From positions 1,674,001-1,738,000 of the forward strand of contig NZ_LN831034.1 of assembly GCF_002055535.1 (NCBI RefSeq): a stretch of 64,000 nt of DNA, given 5' to 3'. The position numbers and the translations under genes were made by a program. How positions within the stretch are numbered: the first letter of the stretch is position 1; every line of letters begins with the position of its first letter. Positions 27,470 to 39,458 of this stretch are shown one piece after another. Source of the DNA: Streptococcus pyogenes. Its GTDB lineage: Bacteria; Bacillota; Bacilli; Lactobacillales; Streptococcaceae. The notes below the pieces were generated by a model. It was not told the DNA's origin. It searched no databases and was given only the letters and a program-made list of their open reading frames with translations.

Positions 27470-28007
27470 TAGCCGCTAAAAGAGCCTCTGCCTGAGATAG
27501 CAAGTTTGCTTTTGTCTCTTTTGAAATCTCAAGCCTTCCTGTTCCCCAGGCATCAGGATTCACAGTTGCTTTTGTAAACTCTCCTGCTACTGAAGTTCGG
27601 ATAAACGGCAATAGTGCTTTAAACTGATCAAATACTTGATCATGCCCGCCATTTGCAACTGAAGAGACCGTAACCACCTTACCGCCAATAGCAGATGGGC
27701 CCGTCGGATCAGACAAATCAAGAGCACGAGACAACCAGTCTAGCAGGTTTTTAACAGAACCTGGAATAGAGAAGTTGTAAACTGGTGTAAAAATCCAGAT
27801 AGCATCCGCTGACTGAACAGCTTGACGAGCGTCAACAACTGGTAAAGGTGCATTAGCTTCGATATCTTGATTCAAAACAGGAACGTCTTTCCAATTTAAG
27901 TAAGATACAACTGCTTGATGTTCCAGAGCTTTTTGTGCTTGAGCCGCTAATTGATGGTTAAAAGACCCTTCACGAAGCGAGCCAACAATAAATAAAATAT
28001 GTTTCAT
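27465..28007 (-). CDS. NADPH-dependent FMN reductase family protein
   Basis: 180 residues, flavodoxin-like. N-terminal ILFIVGSLREGSFNHQLA is the FMN phosphate loop, then VSYLNWKDVPVLNQDIE and IWIFTPVYNFSIPGSVKNLLDW, the signature of the NADPH-dependent FMN reductase/chromate-reductase family. Transcribed in the same direction as the marR gene upstream, with its own promoter in the gap. Probably regulated by that MarR protein and used in flavin or quinone redox. Confidence 0.87.
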   Translation of the reverse strand: MKHILFIVGSLREGSFNHQLAAQAQKALEHQAVVSYLNWKDVPVLNQDIEANAPLPVVDARQAVQSADAIWIFTPVYNFSIPGSVKNLLDWLSRALDLSDPTGPSAIGGKVVTVSSVANGGHDQVFDQFKALLPFIRTSVAGEFTKATVNPDAWGTGRLEISKETKANLLSQAEALLAAI

Positions 28008-28099
28008 CTCTTTGCCCTCTTTTTTTAAAGATCGTTTTAAAGCTTTCTAAAAGTGGTATTTCATTGATACTTCTTTTTGAAATTTATCACTATGTAGTA

Positions 28100-28128
28100 A
28101 TTATATCTTCTCTAAGAAGAGCTGTAAA
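28100..28128 (-). promoter_or_regulatory. promoter of the FMN reductase gene
   Basis: Minus-strand TTTACA (28123-28128), 17-bp spacer, TATAAT (28100-28105). It lies inside the end of the marR gap, so the reductase can be expressed independently of marR. Confidence 0.65.
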
Positions 28129-28137
28129 GAGATTTGT

Positions 28138-28566
28138 TTATAATTGTTTGAACTTTTTGAGAAGTTCAATCAGACAAAGTTGTTCTTTTTCAGTCAAAAC
28201 AGCAAAGGCTTCTTCCACCCGTGCGACGTGTTTAGGCAAAACAGCTTCAATCAAGCGAGTACCCTTATCTGTTAAGGTAACCACATAGGCTCTTTTATCC
28301 GTTTTGTCTTTGCACTTGCTAATCCAGCCATTGCGTTCCATATTATTTAGTACAACAGTCATATTCCCCGAAGTCGCTAACAAAGAATCAATCAAGTGAT
28401 TGATTCGCATACAGCCTTTAGTATATAGTACTTCAAGCACACTGAACTGCGTGGCTGTTAAATCTGCCTTTTTAAAAATATCAGCCCCAAAAGCATCTAG
28501 CGTTCGCTGAGCTTTACGAAACACCACCATGGCTTTCAAAGCGGTGTTCTTATCTAAATGACTCAT
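28138..28566 (-). CDS. MarR-family transcriptional regulator
   Basis: 142 residues from ATG 28566 (MSHLDKNTALKAMVVFRKAQ), chosen because GAGGAAATCAA precedes it; the frame opens at 28596. Winged helix: LTATQFSVLEVLYTKGCMRI, HLIDSLLATSGNMTVVLNNM (recognition) and WISKCKDKTDKRAYVVTLTD (wing). Likely controls itself and the FMN reductase gene. Confidence 0.88.
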   Translation of the reverse strand: MSHLDKNTALKAMVVFRKAQRTLDAFGADIFKKADLTATQFSVLEVLYTKGCMRINHLIDSLLATSGNMTVVLNNMERNGWISKCKDKTDKRAYVVTLTDKGTRLIEAVLPKHVARVEEAFAVLTEKEQLCLIELLKKFKQL

Positions 28567-28675
28567 TTGATTTCCTCGCTTTATACGGTATGTCACAGTT
28601 TAGTATCAGAGAGATTAGAAAGTGATCTTGTCCCTCTTCTTTTATGACTTTGCATATTACTATCATCATGATAAT

Positions 28676-31600
28676 CTAGAAAAAGTCATCAAAAAGACTT
28701 AATTGATTATCTTCTGGCATATTTCCTAAAATACCCATCTCATCCATTTTCTCAACGAGCGTTGACGATGCCCCGCCTCGTTTACGCAATTCCATTTTAG
28801 AGAGGAATTCGCCTTCTTGACGAGCTTTAACGATTTGCTTGGCCACGTTTTCACCCAGACCTTCTAGCGCTATAAATGGAGGGATAAGGGTATCTCCTTT
28901 GATTTGGAATTCTATAGCATCACTTTTGTAAAGGTCTAATTTGCCAAACTTAAAGCCGCGTTCTAACATTTCGTTGACAATCTCCAAGGTTGTAAAGAGG
29001 TCATTTTCCACATTGGTGGCTTCATTATTTTTACGTTTTATAGTAATATCTTCCATTCTTGCTTTAACAGCATCTAAACCACCACTCATGGTTTTTAATT
29101 CAAAAGCCTTCGCACGAATAGAGAAATAAGCACAATAATACATAATGGGGTGGTGCACCTTGAAATAAGCCACCCGAAGGGCCATCAAAACATAAGCTGC
29201 CGCATGGGCTTTAGGGAACATGTACTTGATTTTTCCACACGATTCAATGTACCAGTCGGGCACATTGTTTTCTCGCATGGCATCAATATAGCCATTACGT
29301 TCTTCCTCAGAAATTTTTAGCCATAATCCCTTACGCACACGCTCCATAATGGTAAAGGCCATTTTTGGTTCTAAGCCTGCGTGCATGAGGTAAACCATGA
29401 TGTCGTCACGACAACCGATAACGGTTTTTAGGGTTGCAATGCCTTCTTTAATCAAATCTTGTGCATTACCAAGCCAAACATCGGTTCCATGAGATAGTCC
29501 AGACAACTGCAAAAGCTCCGCAAAAGTGGTCGGATGCGTCTCATTAACCATGCCGCGAACAAAGTTGGTTCCAAATTCTGGAATGCCTAGCATACCAGTC
29601 GGTGTCCCAATTTGTTCCGGGGTAACGCCCAAAACCTCTGTCCCAGAAAAGAGAGCCATAACTCCCGGATCATCAGCAGGAATAGTAATAGGATCAATGC
29701 CCGATAAATCCTGAAGTTTACGAATCATGGTCGGATCATCATGCCCTAGGATATCAAGTTTCAAGACGTTTTCATCAATATCATGGAAGTTAAAGTGAGT
29801 TGTCTGCCAAGAAGCCGTTACATCATCGGCTGGATATTGCACGGGGGTAAAATCATAAACATCCATGTAATTAGGAATAACAACAATCCCCCCAGGGTGC
29901 TGCCCAGTCGTTCGTTTCACACCAGCAGCACCTGCTGCTAGACGATCCACCTCAGCATCACGATAGAACTTGCCATAGTCGCGTTCATAGCCTTTGACAA
30001 ATCCATAAGCTGTTTTTTCTGCTACGGTACCAACTGTTCCAGCACGAAAGGCGTATTCGTCACCAAAAATATCTCGGACATCCAAATGGGCACTGGGCTG
30101 GTCATCACCAGAGAAGTTCAAATCAATATCGGGCACCTTATCCCCATCAAACCCAAGAAAGGTCTCAAAGGGAATGTCTTGCCCATCTTTTTGATAAGGG
30201 GTGCCACATTTCGGACAGGGTTTATTAGGCAAATCATAGCCAGATCCAACTGACCCATCTGTGATAAATTCAGAATGTTGGCAGGACGGGCAAACGTAGT
30301 GAGGCGGCATAGGATTAACCTCAGTAATCCCAATCATGGTGGCGACAAAGCTAGACCCTACAGATCCCCTAGAACCAACTAGGTAGCCTCGCTCATTTGA
30401 CCGGTTAACAAGCATTTGGGAAGCGAGATAAATCACAGCAAAACCGTTCCCCAAGATAGAGGTTAACTCTTTTTCAATGCGTAAATCAATAATATCTGGG
30501 AGAGGATTACCATAAATTTCAAAGGCTTTTTGATAGGTTAATTCGGCAACCGTCTCTTCGGCCTTATCAATATACGGGGTGTAAAGATCGCCCTTAACCA
30601 CTTCCACTTCCTCAATACGGTCCGCAAAATCCTGAGTATTTTGCACAACTACTTGATAAGCGAGGTCTTTTCCAAGAAAGGCAAACTCATCCAGCATTTC
30701 ATTGGTTGTTCTAAAGTGCGCTTTAGGTAGAGGAGCAGGCTGTGCCCCTTCCCCACGGCCGATTGTTCTATTAATCATGGCACCCTGACCAAGACTACGC
30801 ACAATAATTTCACGGTAAATCTCTTCTTCAGGCTCTAGATAATGCACATTCCCAGTGGCAAGCACAGGTTTCTTAGCTCGTTTCCCTACTTCAATGAGGT
30901 CACGAATCACCTGCTCAATACCTGCTTGATCTTTGATTAATTCACGGACAACCAATGGCTGGTAAATGGCTGGTGGCATGATTTCGATAAAATCATAATA
31001 CCTAGCCAAATCAACCGCTGCATCAATTCCTTTAGTCAGAACGGCATCAAAAACCTCGCCGTCAGAACAAGCTGTACCAAGTAACAAACCCTCTCTGTGA
31101 GCATCTAAGACGGTTCTTGGAATACGCGGCACCCCTTCAAAATATTTGATATTGGAAAGGCTGACCAACTTAAACATATTTTTAAGACCAACCTGATTTT
31201 GCACATAGATAGTCGCATGCTTAATCCGCGCTTTTTTGTAAGAATCCTCAGCCACCAAATCTGTATTGAGTTGCAAAAGATTTTTGATGCCATGCTTTTC
31301 TCTGGCATCTTTTAGAAAAATAAACAAAAGACGTCCTGTGGCTTCCGCGTCGTAATTGGCCATATGATGGTGGTCTAGACTCACTTGGAAACGCTTGGTG
31401 AGCGGTCCCAAACCGTGACGCTTGTACTCAGGATACAAGTTTCTAGCAAATTCTAAGGTATCAATCACAGGCTGTGTGATTTTGGGCAAGTCGTGGCGTT
31501 CATAATTGGCGTTCATAAAGCCCACGTCAAAACTGGCGTTGTGGGCAACCAAGATACTATCTTTGCAAAAGTCCTGAAAAGCTTTTAGGACAGTAACCAA

Positions 31601-33073
31601 TGGCTTGGCGCCCTGCAAATGCTTATCGGTAATTCCTGTCAATTCGGTGGTAAAGGCTGAAAGAGGATGCCCAGGATCAATGAATTCATCAAACTGCTCT
31701 ACAATATTTCCTTTAAACATTTTGGAAGCCGCAATCTGAATCAGGTCATTATTCATAGCAGATAGACCTGTGGTTTCCACGTCAAAGACCACATAGGTAG
31801 CTTCGTGCAAATCCATATCAACAGGTTCATAAGAAATAGGCACCTTGTCCTCAACAATATTGGCTTCTAGGCCAAAAATAGCCTTAATCCCAGCTTTGCG
31901 AGCCCTATGGTAGCCATGAGGAAAACTTTGCACATTAGCATGGTCGGTGATAGCAATCGCCTTGTGTCCCCACTTGGCTGCCGTATCAATCAAGCTTTCT
32001 ACTGTCGGTAAGGCATCCATGGTAGACATATTGGTGTGGGCATGAAGTTCGACCCGCTTTTGCCCTTCTGGCATCAGGTCTTTGCGCTCATGACGGACAA
32101 TTTCTTTGACCTGCTGGACATTCATGGTGAGACTCTTCGTAAAAGGATTGGTCTCAATATTCCCTTGTACCCGTAACCAAGCTCCCTTAGCAATCATATC
32201 AAATTTACGGAGCTCCTCATCGTCTTTAGCCCATTTTTGGAGAGCAAACGAGGAGGTATAGTCTGTCATTTTAAAGTTGATGATATGGCGACCTGTCCTA
32301 GTCGTTTTACGCTCCACGTCAAAAACCATACCCTCAAAGACAATCCGGTTTTCTTCGGTCTCAATCTCAATCATTGGTGTGATGGTTGCTTTTTCAAACC
32401 CTGCCTGACGCTTAGCTGCTCGTTCCTTGTAGTCAAACTTAGGAGCAGGTGTGGCTTCCTCAACTGGTGGCATCATGGCTTCAAGAGATTTTTGGGCTTC
32501 CAAATTATCCTGCACAGCCTTTTTCACAAGAGCCTGACGACTGGAAACAAAATTCTTGGTCAAATGCTCAGTCATTTCCTGATCTGACACCATATCTATG
32601 GTCAAGGTGCCAAAGCCAAAGGCTTCTAATTGCTTGACCAGATTAGGCAGATGATTGTTTCTAAAATGATCGTTATTCACAAAACCTGGCGCTGCAATAA
32701 TGAGTTTGTCATCCTCATAAGTCACTTTGAGCTTTGAGAAAGAAGATTTAAAACTAGCACTATTACACGGTGCATGCTCAAAAGCTTCTTGGTAATAAGC
32801 TTGAAGCAGATCATCTGAATAATCCACCTGAGCAGCTTGGATGTCAAAGGTTACCTTAATGTCAGCCGCCTCAAAAGTTCTTATCAAACGATCATGCAAT
32901 TCACGATAAGTTGCAATCGGTAAAACCGCTGCAAAGGCAAAATGAAATTCCCACAAGCGTGACACCGAATGTACCTTTACCTCGATAATATCAGCAGATG
33001 AAAAGGCACTTGAACGTCTCATGTCAAGTGGCATTTCTATCTGGTCCATCAATTTAGCGAATAAATCTGACAT
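28676..33073 (-). CDS. polC: DNA polymerase III alpha subunit, Gram-positive type PolC
   Basis: 1465 residues, the replicative polymerase of firmicutes. Domains in order: N-terminal and OB fold ([20 protein letters not shown] near 255), PHP ([20 protein letters not shown] near 335), the inserted DnaQ-like 3'-5' exonuclease ([20 protein letters not shown] near 425), the zinc-binding CPSCQ...CPKCG region, and the palm with catalytic aspartates ([14 protein letters not shown]). The C-terminal fingers and HhH follow, with a beta-clamp-type end ([10 protein letters not shown]). All motifs appear intact. Confidence 0.98.
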   Translation of the reverse strand: MSDLFAKLMDQIEMPLDMRRSSAFSSADIIEVKVHSVSRLWEFHFAFAAVLPIATYRELHDRLIRTFEAADIKVTFDIQAAQVDYSDDLLQAYYQEAFEHAPCNSASFKSSFSKLKVTYEDDKLIIAAPGFVNNDHFRNNHLPNLVKQLEAFGFGTLTIDMVSDQEMTEHLTKNFVSSRQALVKKAVQDNLEAQKSLEAMMPPVEEATPAPKFDYKERAAKRQAGFEKATITPMIEIETEENRIVFEGMVFDVERKTTRTGRHIINFKMTDYTSSFALQKWAKDDEELRKFDMIAKGAWLRVQGNIETNPFTKSLTMNVQQVKEIVRHERKDLMPEGQKRVELHAHTNMSTMDALPTVESLIDTAAKWGHKAIAITDHANVQSFPHGYHRARKAGIKAIFGLEANIVEDKVPISYEPVDMDLHEATYVVFDVETTGLSAMNNDLIQIAASKMFKGNIVEQFDEFIDPGHPLSAFTTELTGITDKHLQGAKPLVTVLKAFQDFCKDSILVAHNASFDVGFMNANYERHDLPKITQPVIDTLEFARNLYPEYKRHGLGPLTKRFQVSLDHHHMANYDAEATGRLLFIFLKDAREKHGIKNLLQLNTDLVAEDSYKKARIKHATIYVQNQVGLKNMFKLVSLSNIKYFEGVPRIPRTVLDAHREGLLLGTACSDGEVFDAVLTKGIDAAVDLARYYDFIEIMPPAIYQPLVVRELIKDQAGIEQVIRDLIEVGKRAKKPVLATGNVHYLEPEEEIYREIIVRSLGQGAMINRTIGRGEGAQPAPLPKAHFRTTNEMLDEFAFLGKDLAYQVVVQNTQDFADRIEEVEVVKGDLYTPYIDKAEETVAELTYQKAFEIYGNPLPDIIDLRIEKELTSILGNGFAVIYLASQMLVNRSNERGYLVGSRGSVGSSFVATMIGITEVNPMPPHYVCPSCQHSEFITDGSVGSGYDLPNKPCPKCGTPYQKDGQDIPFETFLGFDGDKVPDIDLNFSGDDQPSAHLDVRDIFGDEYAFRAGTVGTVAEKTAYGFVKGYERDYGKFYRDAEVDRLAAGAAGVKRTTGQHPGGIVVIPNYMDVYDFTPVQYPADDVTASWQTTHFNFHDIDENVLKLDILGHDDPTMIRKLQDLSGIDPITIPADDPGVMALFSGTEVLGVTPEQIGTPTGMLGIPEFGTNFVRGMVNETHPTTFAELLQLSGLSHGTDVWLGNAQDLIKEGIATLKTVIGCRDDIMVYLMHAGLEPKMAFTIMERVRKGLWLKISEEERNGYIDAMRENNVPDWYIESCGKIKYMFPKAHAAAYVLMALRVAYFKVHHPIMYYCAYFSIRAKAFELKTMSGGLDAVKARMEDITIKRKNNEATNVENDLFTTLEIVNEMLERGFKFGKLDLYKSDAIEFQIKGDTLIPPFIALEGLGENVAKQIVKARQEGEFLSKMELRKRGGASSTLVEKMDEMGILGNMPEDNQLSLFDDFF

Positions 33074-33285
33074 AATTTTCTCCTGATTTTACTAGGCTTT
33101 ATTTTATCACAATTCAAGATGATTTTCGAGTTTTAGATGGAAAGAAAAGCAGGGCTTTCTTCTGACGTTCTTTGGCTAATTTATTCCAAGTGATAGCTCA
33201 GTTGAGGTCATTTTTTTTGCCAATCTTTTATCGCCAAGCGCTTTTGGTAAAGCAAAAGCCACTCTGTATCAGACAAGTTCACAGC

Positions 33286-33317
33286 AAAAAGAGGCCACTC
33301 TAAACAGGCAGCCTCTT
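33286..33317 (-). terminator. proS terminator
   Basis: AAGAGGC/GCCTCTT stem followed by TTTTTG on the minus strand, just after the proS stop. The rest of the polC-proS gap (33074-33285) shows no gene. Confidence 0.65.
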
Positions 33318-33327
33318 CATTTCTTTT

Positions 33328-35187
<1,860 letters not shown>

Positions 35188-35296
35188 TTATTCCGTTTTA
35201 ATACATCCCCTTATCCTCAAACCCTTCTGGAAACATCAAGTAAGAGTGAAGCGGGATTATTCAATAATTTGAATGTGTATTCCTTTCATTTTGAGT

Positions 35297-35334
35297 AAGA
35301 CCTCAACCCTTGCAAATCTTAGGGTTGAGGTCTT
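35297..35334. terminator. 14-bp perfect hairpin between rseP and proS
   Basis: AAGACCTCAACCCT and AGGGTTGAGGTCTT around a 10-base loop. The T run follows on the plus strand, and on the minus strand an A run precedes the stem. It may still end rseP transcription, but the polarity is unusual since both neighbours are minus-strand. Confidence 0.55.
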
Positions 35335-35381
35335 TTTCGATCTTTAACATGATAAGGTCAGCTTAAGATGACCTATCTTGA

Positions 35382-36641
35382 TTAGAAAAAGACGCGCATG
35401 ATATCATTCCATGTCACAGCAATCATCAATACGACCATGATAGCAACCCCAGCTAGGGTGATATAGGCCTCTGTTTCTTGCTTGATAGGCTTGCGACGAA
35501 TGGCTTCAATGATATTCATCAAGATTTTTCCCCCATCAAGTGCAGGAATCGGAATCAGGTTAAAGATCCCTAAATTGATCGAAAGCATTGCCATAAGAGA
35601 TAAGACTGACTCTAAGCCGTTTTGAGCAGCCTGATTGGACATGTCATACATGGCAACAGGTCCACCTAATTTATTGAGACTAAAGCCAGTGATCAATCCT
35701 TTCAAAGCATTCAAAATAGTAAACGCCCTACTCCAAGCTAATTCTAGACCGCCTAAGAGCTTATCCTTAAATCCTGTTTTCAGACTCGCCTTAACTCCTA
35801 TCGTGTATGTCTTTGCATGCTTTTGTGGTTTCACAGCCACCGTTTTTAAGCGCTGATGTGACTTGTAGGTGACCTTAATGGTCTGTGACGGGCCTAGATC
35901 CCGTGTTGCAAGGTCTACAGCCTCAGTGAGATCATTCCAGCTAGTCACCTTGTAACCATTAATTGCGACAATTTGGTCATTATCTCGAAGACCAGCCTTA
36001 GCTGCTGCTCCATTTTCTTGAACACGGACATGATTGCTACTAAAATCTGGCATCCCACCTTGTAAAAAGACCAAGAGGATAAAAACCACAATCCCTAAAA
36101 TAAAATTATTCATGGGACCTGCAAAATTGGTGATTAAACGTCCGCCAATACTAGCATTTTGATATTGAACATCAAGCGGAGCAATTCTTATCTCAGTACC
36201 GTCTTCTTCAACAATAGTAGCATCGTGAGCGACCTTATATGTCTTGGTTTCTTCTAAAACTAAGCCAGTAATACTCAGCTGATCTTCTAAGTCATAGCCT
36301 GTAACATGCATTGGGAGACTCGTTGGGTCTAACTTACTTTGAGACAAGTTGATGCGCTTAACAAAACCTTGCTCATTAAGGGTTAAACTTGCTGGAGTAC
36401 CTGTTTTGATCTCAGTTTTGTCATCACCCCAACCAGCCATTCGCACATAACCGCCCAAGGGTAACATCCTCAAGGTATAAAGAGTTCCTCCTTGGTCAAC
36501 ATGAGAAAAAATTTTAGGGCCCATTCCAATGGCAAATTCTCTTACTAGAATGCCTGATTTTTTAGCAAAATAGAAATGTCCAAATTCATGGACAATCACT
36601 AAAATACCAAAAATAATAATAAAGGTTATTATTCCTAACAT
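35382..36641 (-). CDS. rseP: RIP metalloprotease RseP (Eep)
   Basis: Site-2-protease family intramembrane zinc protease, 419 residues. HEFGH near residue 18 in the first helix, a PDZ domain in the middle ([21 protein letters not shown]), and [13 protein letters not shown] near residue 360, containing the third zinc ligand. Eep in streptococci and enterococci cleaves signal peptides to release peptide pheromones. Follows cdsA in the conserved uppS-cdsA-rseP-proS order. Confidence 0.95.
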   Translation of the reverse strand: MLGIITFIIIFGILVIVHEFGHFYFAKKSGILVREFAIGMGPKIFSHVDQGGTLYTLRMLPLGGYVRMAGWGDDKTEIKTGTPASLTLNEQGFVKRINLSQSKLDPTSLPMHVTGYDLEDQLSITGLVLEETKTYKVAHDATIVEEDGTEIRIAPLDVQYQNASIGGRLITNFAGPMNNFILGIVVFILLVFLQGGMPDFSSNHVRVQENGAAAKAGLRDNDQIVAINGYKVTSWNDLTEAVDLATRDLGPSQTIKVTYKSHQRLKTVAVKPQKHAKTYTIGVKASLKTGFKDKLLGGLELAWSRAFTILNALKGLITGFSLNKLGGPVAMYDMSNQAAQNGLESVLSLMAMLSINLGIFNLIPIPALDGGKILMNIIEAIRRKPIKQETEAYITLAGVAIMVVLMIAVTWNDIMRVFF

Positions 36642-36713
36642 AGATTTCCTTTCAGTCTATTGCTTTTTTGAGTTTTGTCGCGTTGTTGCGACTCCAAACA
36701 TTACCTCTTAAGA

Positions 36714-37508
36714 TTAAAATAAACCAAAGAGATGCATGATGGGAAAAACAAAAATCATGGAATCAAAGCGGTCTAAAATACCACCATGTCCCGGGATAAG
36801 CTTACCTGAATCTTTGACACCAAAGTGACGTTTGAGAGCACTTTCAACCAAATCACCAAATTGGGCAAAAATGGAAAAAAGAGCGACCAAAACCAACATG
36901 GTCAAAAAGTGATGTGGCGCATAAACAGACCTATCAATCACCATAAAGATAAAAGACACAAGGACTGCACAAGCGATCCCTCCTAAACTACCTTCAATGG
37001 TTTTGTTTGGAGAAACTGTAGGCAATAGTTTGCGTCTACCAAACTGACGCCCAATCAGATATGCTCCAATATCAGTGGCCCAAACGATAAATAAGGCCAA
37101 AAAGACCTTGTCAATTCCTGACAGGCGAGCATTGATCAAATGTTGAAAACCAATCCCAACATAAAAACTAGTTGCAATCGGAAAGGCCGCATCATCAAAT
37201 GAATAAGCTCTGCTATTTAAAACAGTACCTGCCAAAATGAAAAAAACCATTAAGCTGTAAAAAGCAACATTCGCATCAATTGGTAAAAAAGTGAGGTAAT
37301 GGTCCATCGGAACTGCCAATACAAAGGCGGCTAACATGGCAAAAACACCTTCAAAAGAAAAGACTTCTAATCTTTTCATTTTCAGTAATTCTGATACCCC
37401 AATCATGGCCAAAACGCCTACAAATAATTGGAATGGTAGGTTTCCTATTATGAGAAAAGGTAGGAAAATAGCTACTGCTACTCCCCCCCAAACAACACGT
37501 TCTTTCAT
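36714..37508 (-). CDS. cdsA: phosphatidate cytidylyltransferase
   Basis: 264 residues, multi-spanning membrane enzyme that makes CDP-diacylglycerol from phosphatidic acid and CTP. The C-terminal signature SALKRHFGVKDSGKLIPGHG and GGILDRFDSMIFVFP with its essential acidic residues is complete, and TVSPNKTIEGSLGG precedes it. 12 bp after uppS. Confidence 0.95.
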   Translation of the reverse strand: MKERVVWGGVAVAIFLPFLIIGNLPFQLFVGVLAMIGVSELLKMKRLEVFSFEGVFAMLAAFVLAVPMDHYLTFLPIDANVAFYSLMVFFILAGTVLNSRAYSFDDAAFPIATSFYVGIGFQHLINARLSGIDKVFLALFIVWATDIGAYLIGRQFGRRKLLPTVSPNKTIEGSLGGIACAVLVSFIFMVIDRSVYAPHHFLTMLVLVALFSIFAQFGDLVESALKRHFGVKDSGKLIPGHGGILDRFDSMIFVFPIMHLFGLF

Positions 37509-37520
37509 AACTATCTCCTT

Positions 37521-38270
37521 TTAGACCTTGCCAAAACGACGTTGGCGGCGGTTATAATCCGCAATGGCCTTTAGTAGCTCTGCCTTTTTAAAATCAGGCC
37601 ACAAGACTGGTGTGAAATAAAATTCACTGTAAGCTGATTGCCAAGGCAAGAAATTGCTCAAACGCAGCTCACCACTGGTGCGAATAATCAAATCGGGGTC
37701 TCGGTAGAGATATGGCAGATGGTCTGTCATCAAGTAATTAGCAATCAAATCCTCCGTAATATCTCCTGGATTTAATTTGGCATCTAAGACATCTTGAGCA
37801 ATAAAGCGAACAGCACTGGTAATCTCAGCACGTCCTCCATAATTGAGAGCAAAATTCAAAATTAAACCCGTATTACGTTTTGTTTTGTCGATGGCTGCAT
37901 TTAGCGCTGCCAAGGTATCTTCAGGTAAACGACTAGTCTCTCCAATCATTTGAATCTTTACATTGTTCTCATGAAGCACAGGCACATATTTGTCAAAGAA
38001 GGTTACTGGTAAATTCATGATAAAAGACACCTCATCTTGGGGTCTGGACCAGTTTTCTGTCGAAAAGGCATAGACTGTCAGAACTTTAACCCCCAACTCA
38101 GATGCAGTAATCGTTACTTCTTGTAAAGCATCCATCCCAGCTTTATGCCCAAACACTCTAGGTTTTAGTCTTTTTTTGGCCCAACGTCCATTACCATCCA
38201 TGATAATTCCAATATGCTTTGGGATACTCCCCAAAACTTTTTTTGTTGATTTCGCTTTTAATCCAAACAT
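37521..38270 (-). CDS. uppS: undecaprenyl diphosphate synthase
   Basis: 249 residues, cis-prenyltransferase making the lipid carrier for cell-wall synthesis. IGIIMDGNGRWAKKRLKPR holds the catalytic Asp, VLTVYAFSTENWSRP is the substrate-binding loop, and DLIIRTSGELRLSNFLPWQS is the C-terminal signature. First gene of the uppS-cdsA-rseP run. Confidence 0.97.
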   Translation of the reverse strand: MFGLKAKSTKKVLGSIPKHIGIIMDGNGRWAKKRLKPRVFGHKAGMDALQEVTITASELGVKVLTVYAFSTENWSRPQDEVSFIMNLPVTFFDKYVPVLHENNVKIQMIGETSRLPEDTLAALNAAIDKTKRNTGLILNFALNYGGRAEITSAVRFIAQDVLDAKLNPGDITEDLIANYLMTDHLPYLYRDPDLIIRTSGELRLSNFLPWQSAYSEFYFTPVLWPDFKKAELLKAIADYNRRQRRFGKV

Positions 38271-38450
38271 GTTTTTTCCTTATTGATAAGCATACTTATC
38301 TCATATTTTATCATATTTCACGCCTTTTGGCTTGTTTTTTATCAATTAGATCTTATCTTCACAAAATGTTCACCTATCCTCTGATAGATGTGTCAGCTTT
38401 TCATGAACCTGTTAGCATCAGAATAACTGTTTCAATCCAGGGATCAAAAC

Positions 38451-38481
38451 AAAAAAGTTTGGCATATTTCATCCAAACTTT
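38451..38481 (-). terminator. yajC terminator
   Basis: AAAGTTTGG/CCAAACTTT around 10 bases, followed by TTTTTTG on the minus strand, 8 bp after the yajC stop. Confidence 0.85.
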
Positions 38482-38488
38482 CCCCGCC

Positions 38489-38854
38489 TTAATGGCTTTC
38501 AATGGCACTGTCAGTGTCAGTGCTATCTACTGTCTCAACAGCAGGCTCATTAACAACACTGGTTTCTTCTGTTTCAACCAGTGTCGTTTCTGTAGTAGCT
38601 TTTGTTACAATACGCTTAATAGCTAATAGCTCAAATGTCAAAAAGACGCCATCCACATCTAACACAATCTTTTTAGCTGTTGTATCGACTTCGTCAACAA
38701 TCGCAAACATGCCACCAATCGTTACGACTTCGTCTCCTTTTTCAATAGCGTTTAACTGATTTTGGCGTTCTTGCGCTTGTTTTTTTTGTTGACGTTGCAT
38801 AAACCAAATCAATCCAAGCATCACTACAAACATTAAAATTGTTGGAAATCCCAT
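38489..38854 (-). CDS. yajC: preprotein translocase accessory subunit YajC
   Basis: 121 residues: one N-terminal membrane helix (TILMFVVMLGLIWFM), then QRQQKKQAQERQNQLNAIEK and GDEVVTIGGMFAIVDEVD, the YajC signature. An acidic Thr/Val-rich tail follows. YajC associates with SecDF in other bacteria. AAAGGAGACATT ribosome site. Confidence 0.92.
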   Translation of the reverse strand: MGFPTILMFVVMLGLIWFMQRQQKKQAQERQNQLNAIEKGDEVVTIGGMFAIVDEVDTTAKKIVLDVDGVFLTFELLAIKRIVTKATTETTLVETEETSVVNEPAVETVDSTDTDSAIESH

Positions 38855-38969
38855 AATGTCTCCTTTTTATTCTATAAAAGTCATGTCTTACTATATCAAA
38901 AATCAAGCGGTATAGCAAGACTAGACGTTACCTGATGTCTTCTTTAAACGAGACGCTAAGCGCAGTGCT

Positions 38970-39317
38970 TTACTCACGAGTCAAAAAAGCTAAGATGTCA
39001 TCTGGTGTCAAACTTGAATCACATACAGCCCTTTGGTGCTGATCGTAACTAACCAGCAAAGCTGGAACTGTCACTAATTGGTAGTTCTCACGAAAGGCAG
39101 CAAGCTCAGCAGCATCAGCAGCGTTTTCGCTATCCACAAAATAGACTTCTTTTTGATTATCTGTTGCTACTTGTGCCAACTTGGGAGCAAAGCGGCGACA
39201 ATAAGGACAGCTCGAACGTCCTAAAAAGACAATCATGTCTTTGCCACTAGCGATAGCTGATGTGACTTCTGCAACACTCGACGGTATAAAATTCGCAACG
39301 ATTTCTTCAAATGTCAT
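38970..39317 (-). CDS. thioredoxin-like protein with CPYC active site
   Basis: 115 residues from ATG 39317, chosen because AAGGAGACATCC precedes it (frame opens at 39344). Thioredoxin fold with KDMIVFLGRSSCPYCRRFAP (CxxC) and VTVPALL (cis-Pro). Belongs to the family annotated as bacteriocin-transport accessory proteins or thioredoxin-like. No signal peptide, so a cytoplasmic redox role is likely. Confidence 0.82.
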   Translation of the reverse strand: MTFEEIVANFIPSSVAEVTSAIASGKDMIVFLGRSSCPYCRRFAPKLAQVATDNQKEVYFVDSENAADAAELAAFRENYQLVTVPALLVSYDQHQRAVCDSSLTPDDILAFLTRE

Positions 39318-39458
39318 GGATGTCTCCTTCTCTTTTGGTCTCATGATACACTAAAGTAGCAATTTTCTCAATCACAAGGTCTTTTCACAGCTCAGAGCTT
39401 TTATAGCCGTCAAAAAGAATCCGCAAACAGCAATCTTTTTGTCTCTATTAACACCACC

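Noticed and set aside
35297..35334. Evidence for a plus-strand small RNA between rseP and proS
   Set aside because: The T run suits a plus-strand transcript, but I found no promoter or conserved sequence for one.
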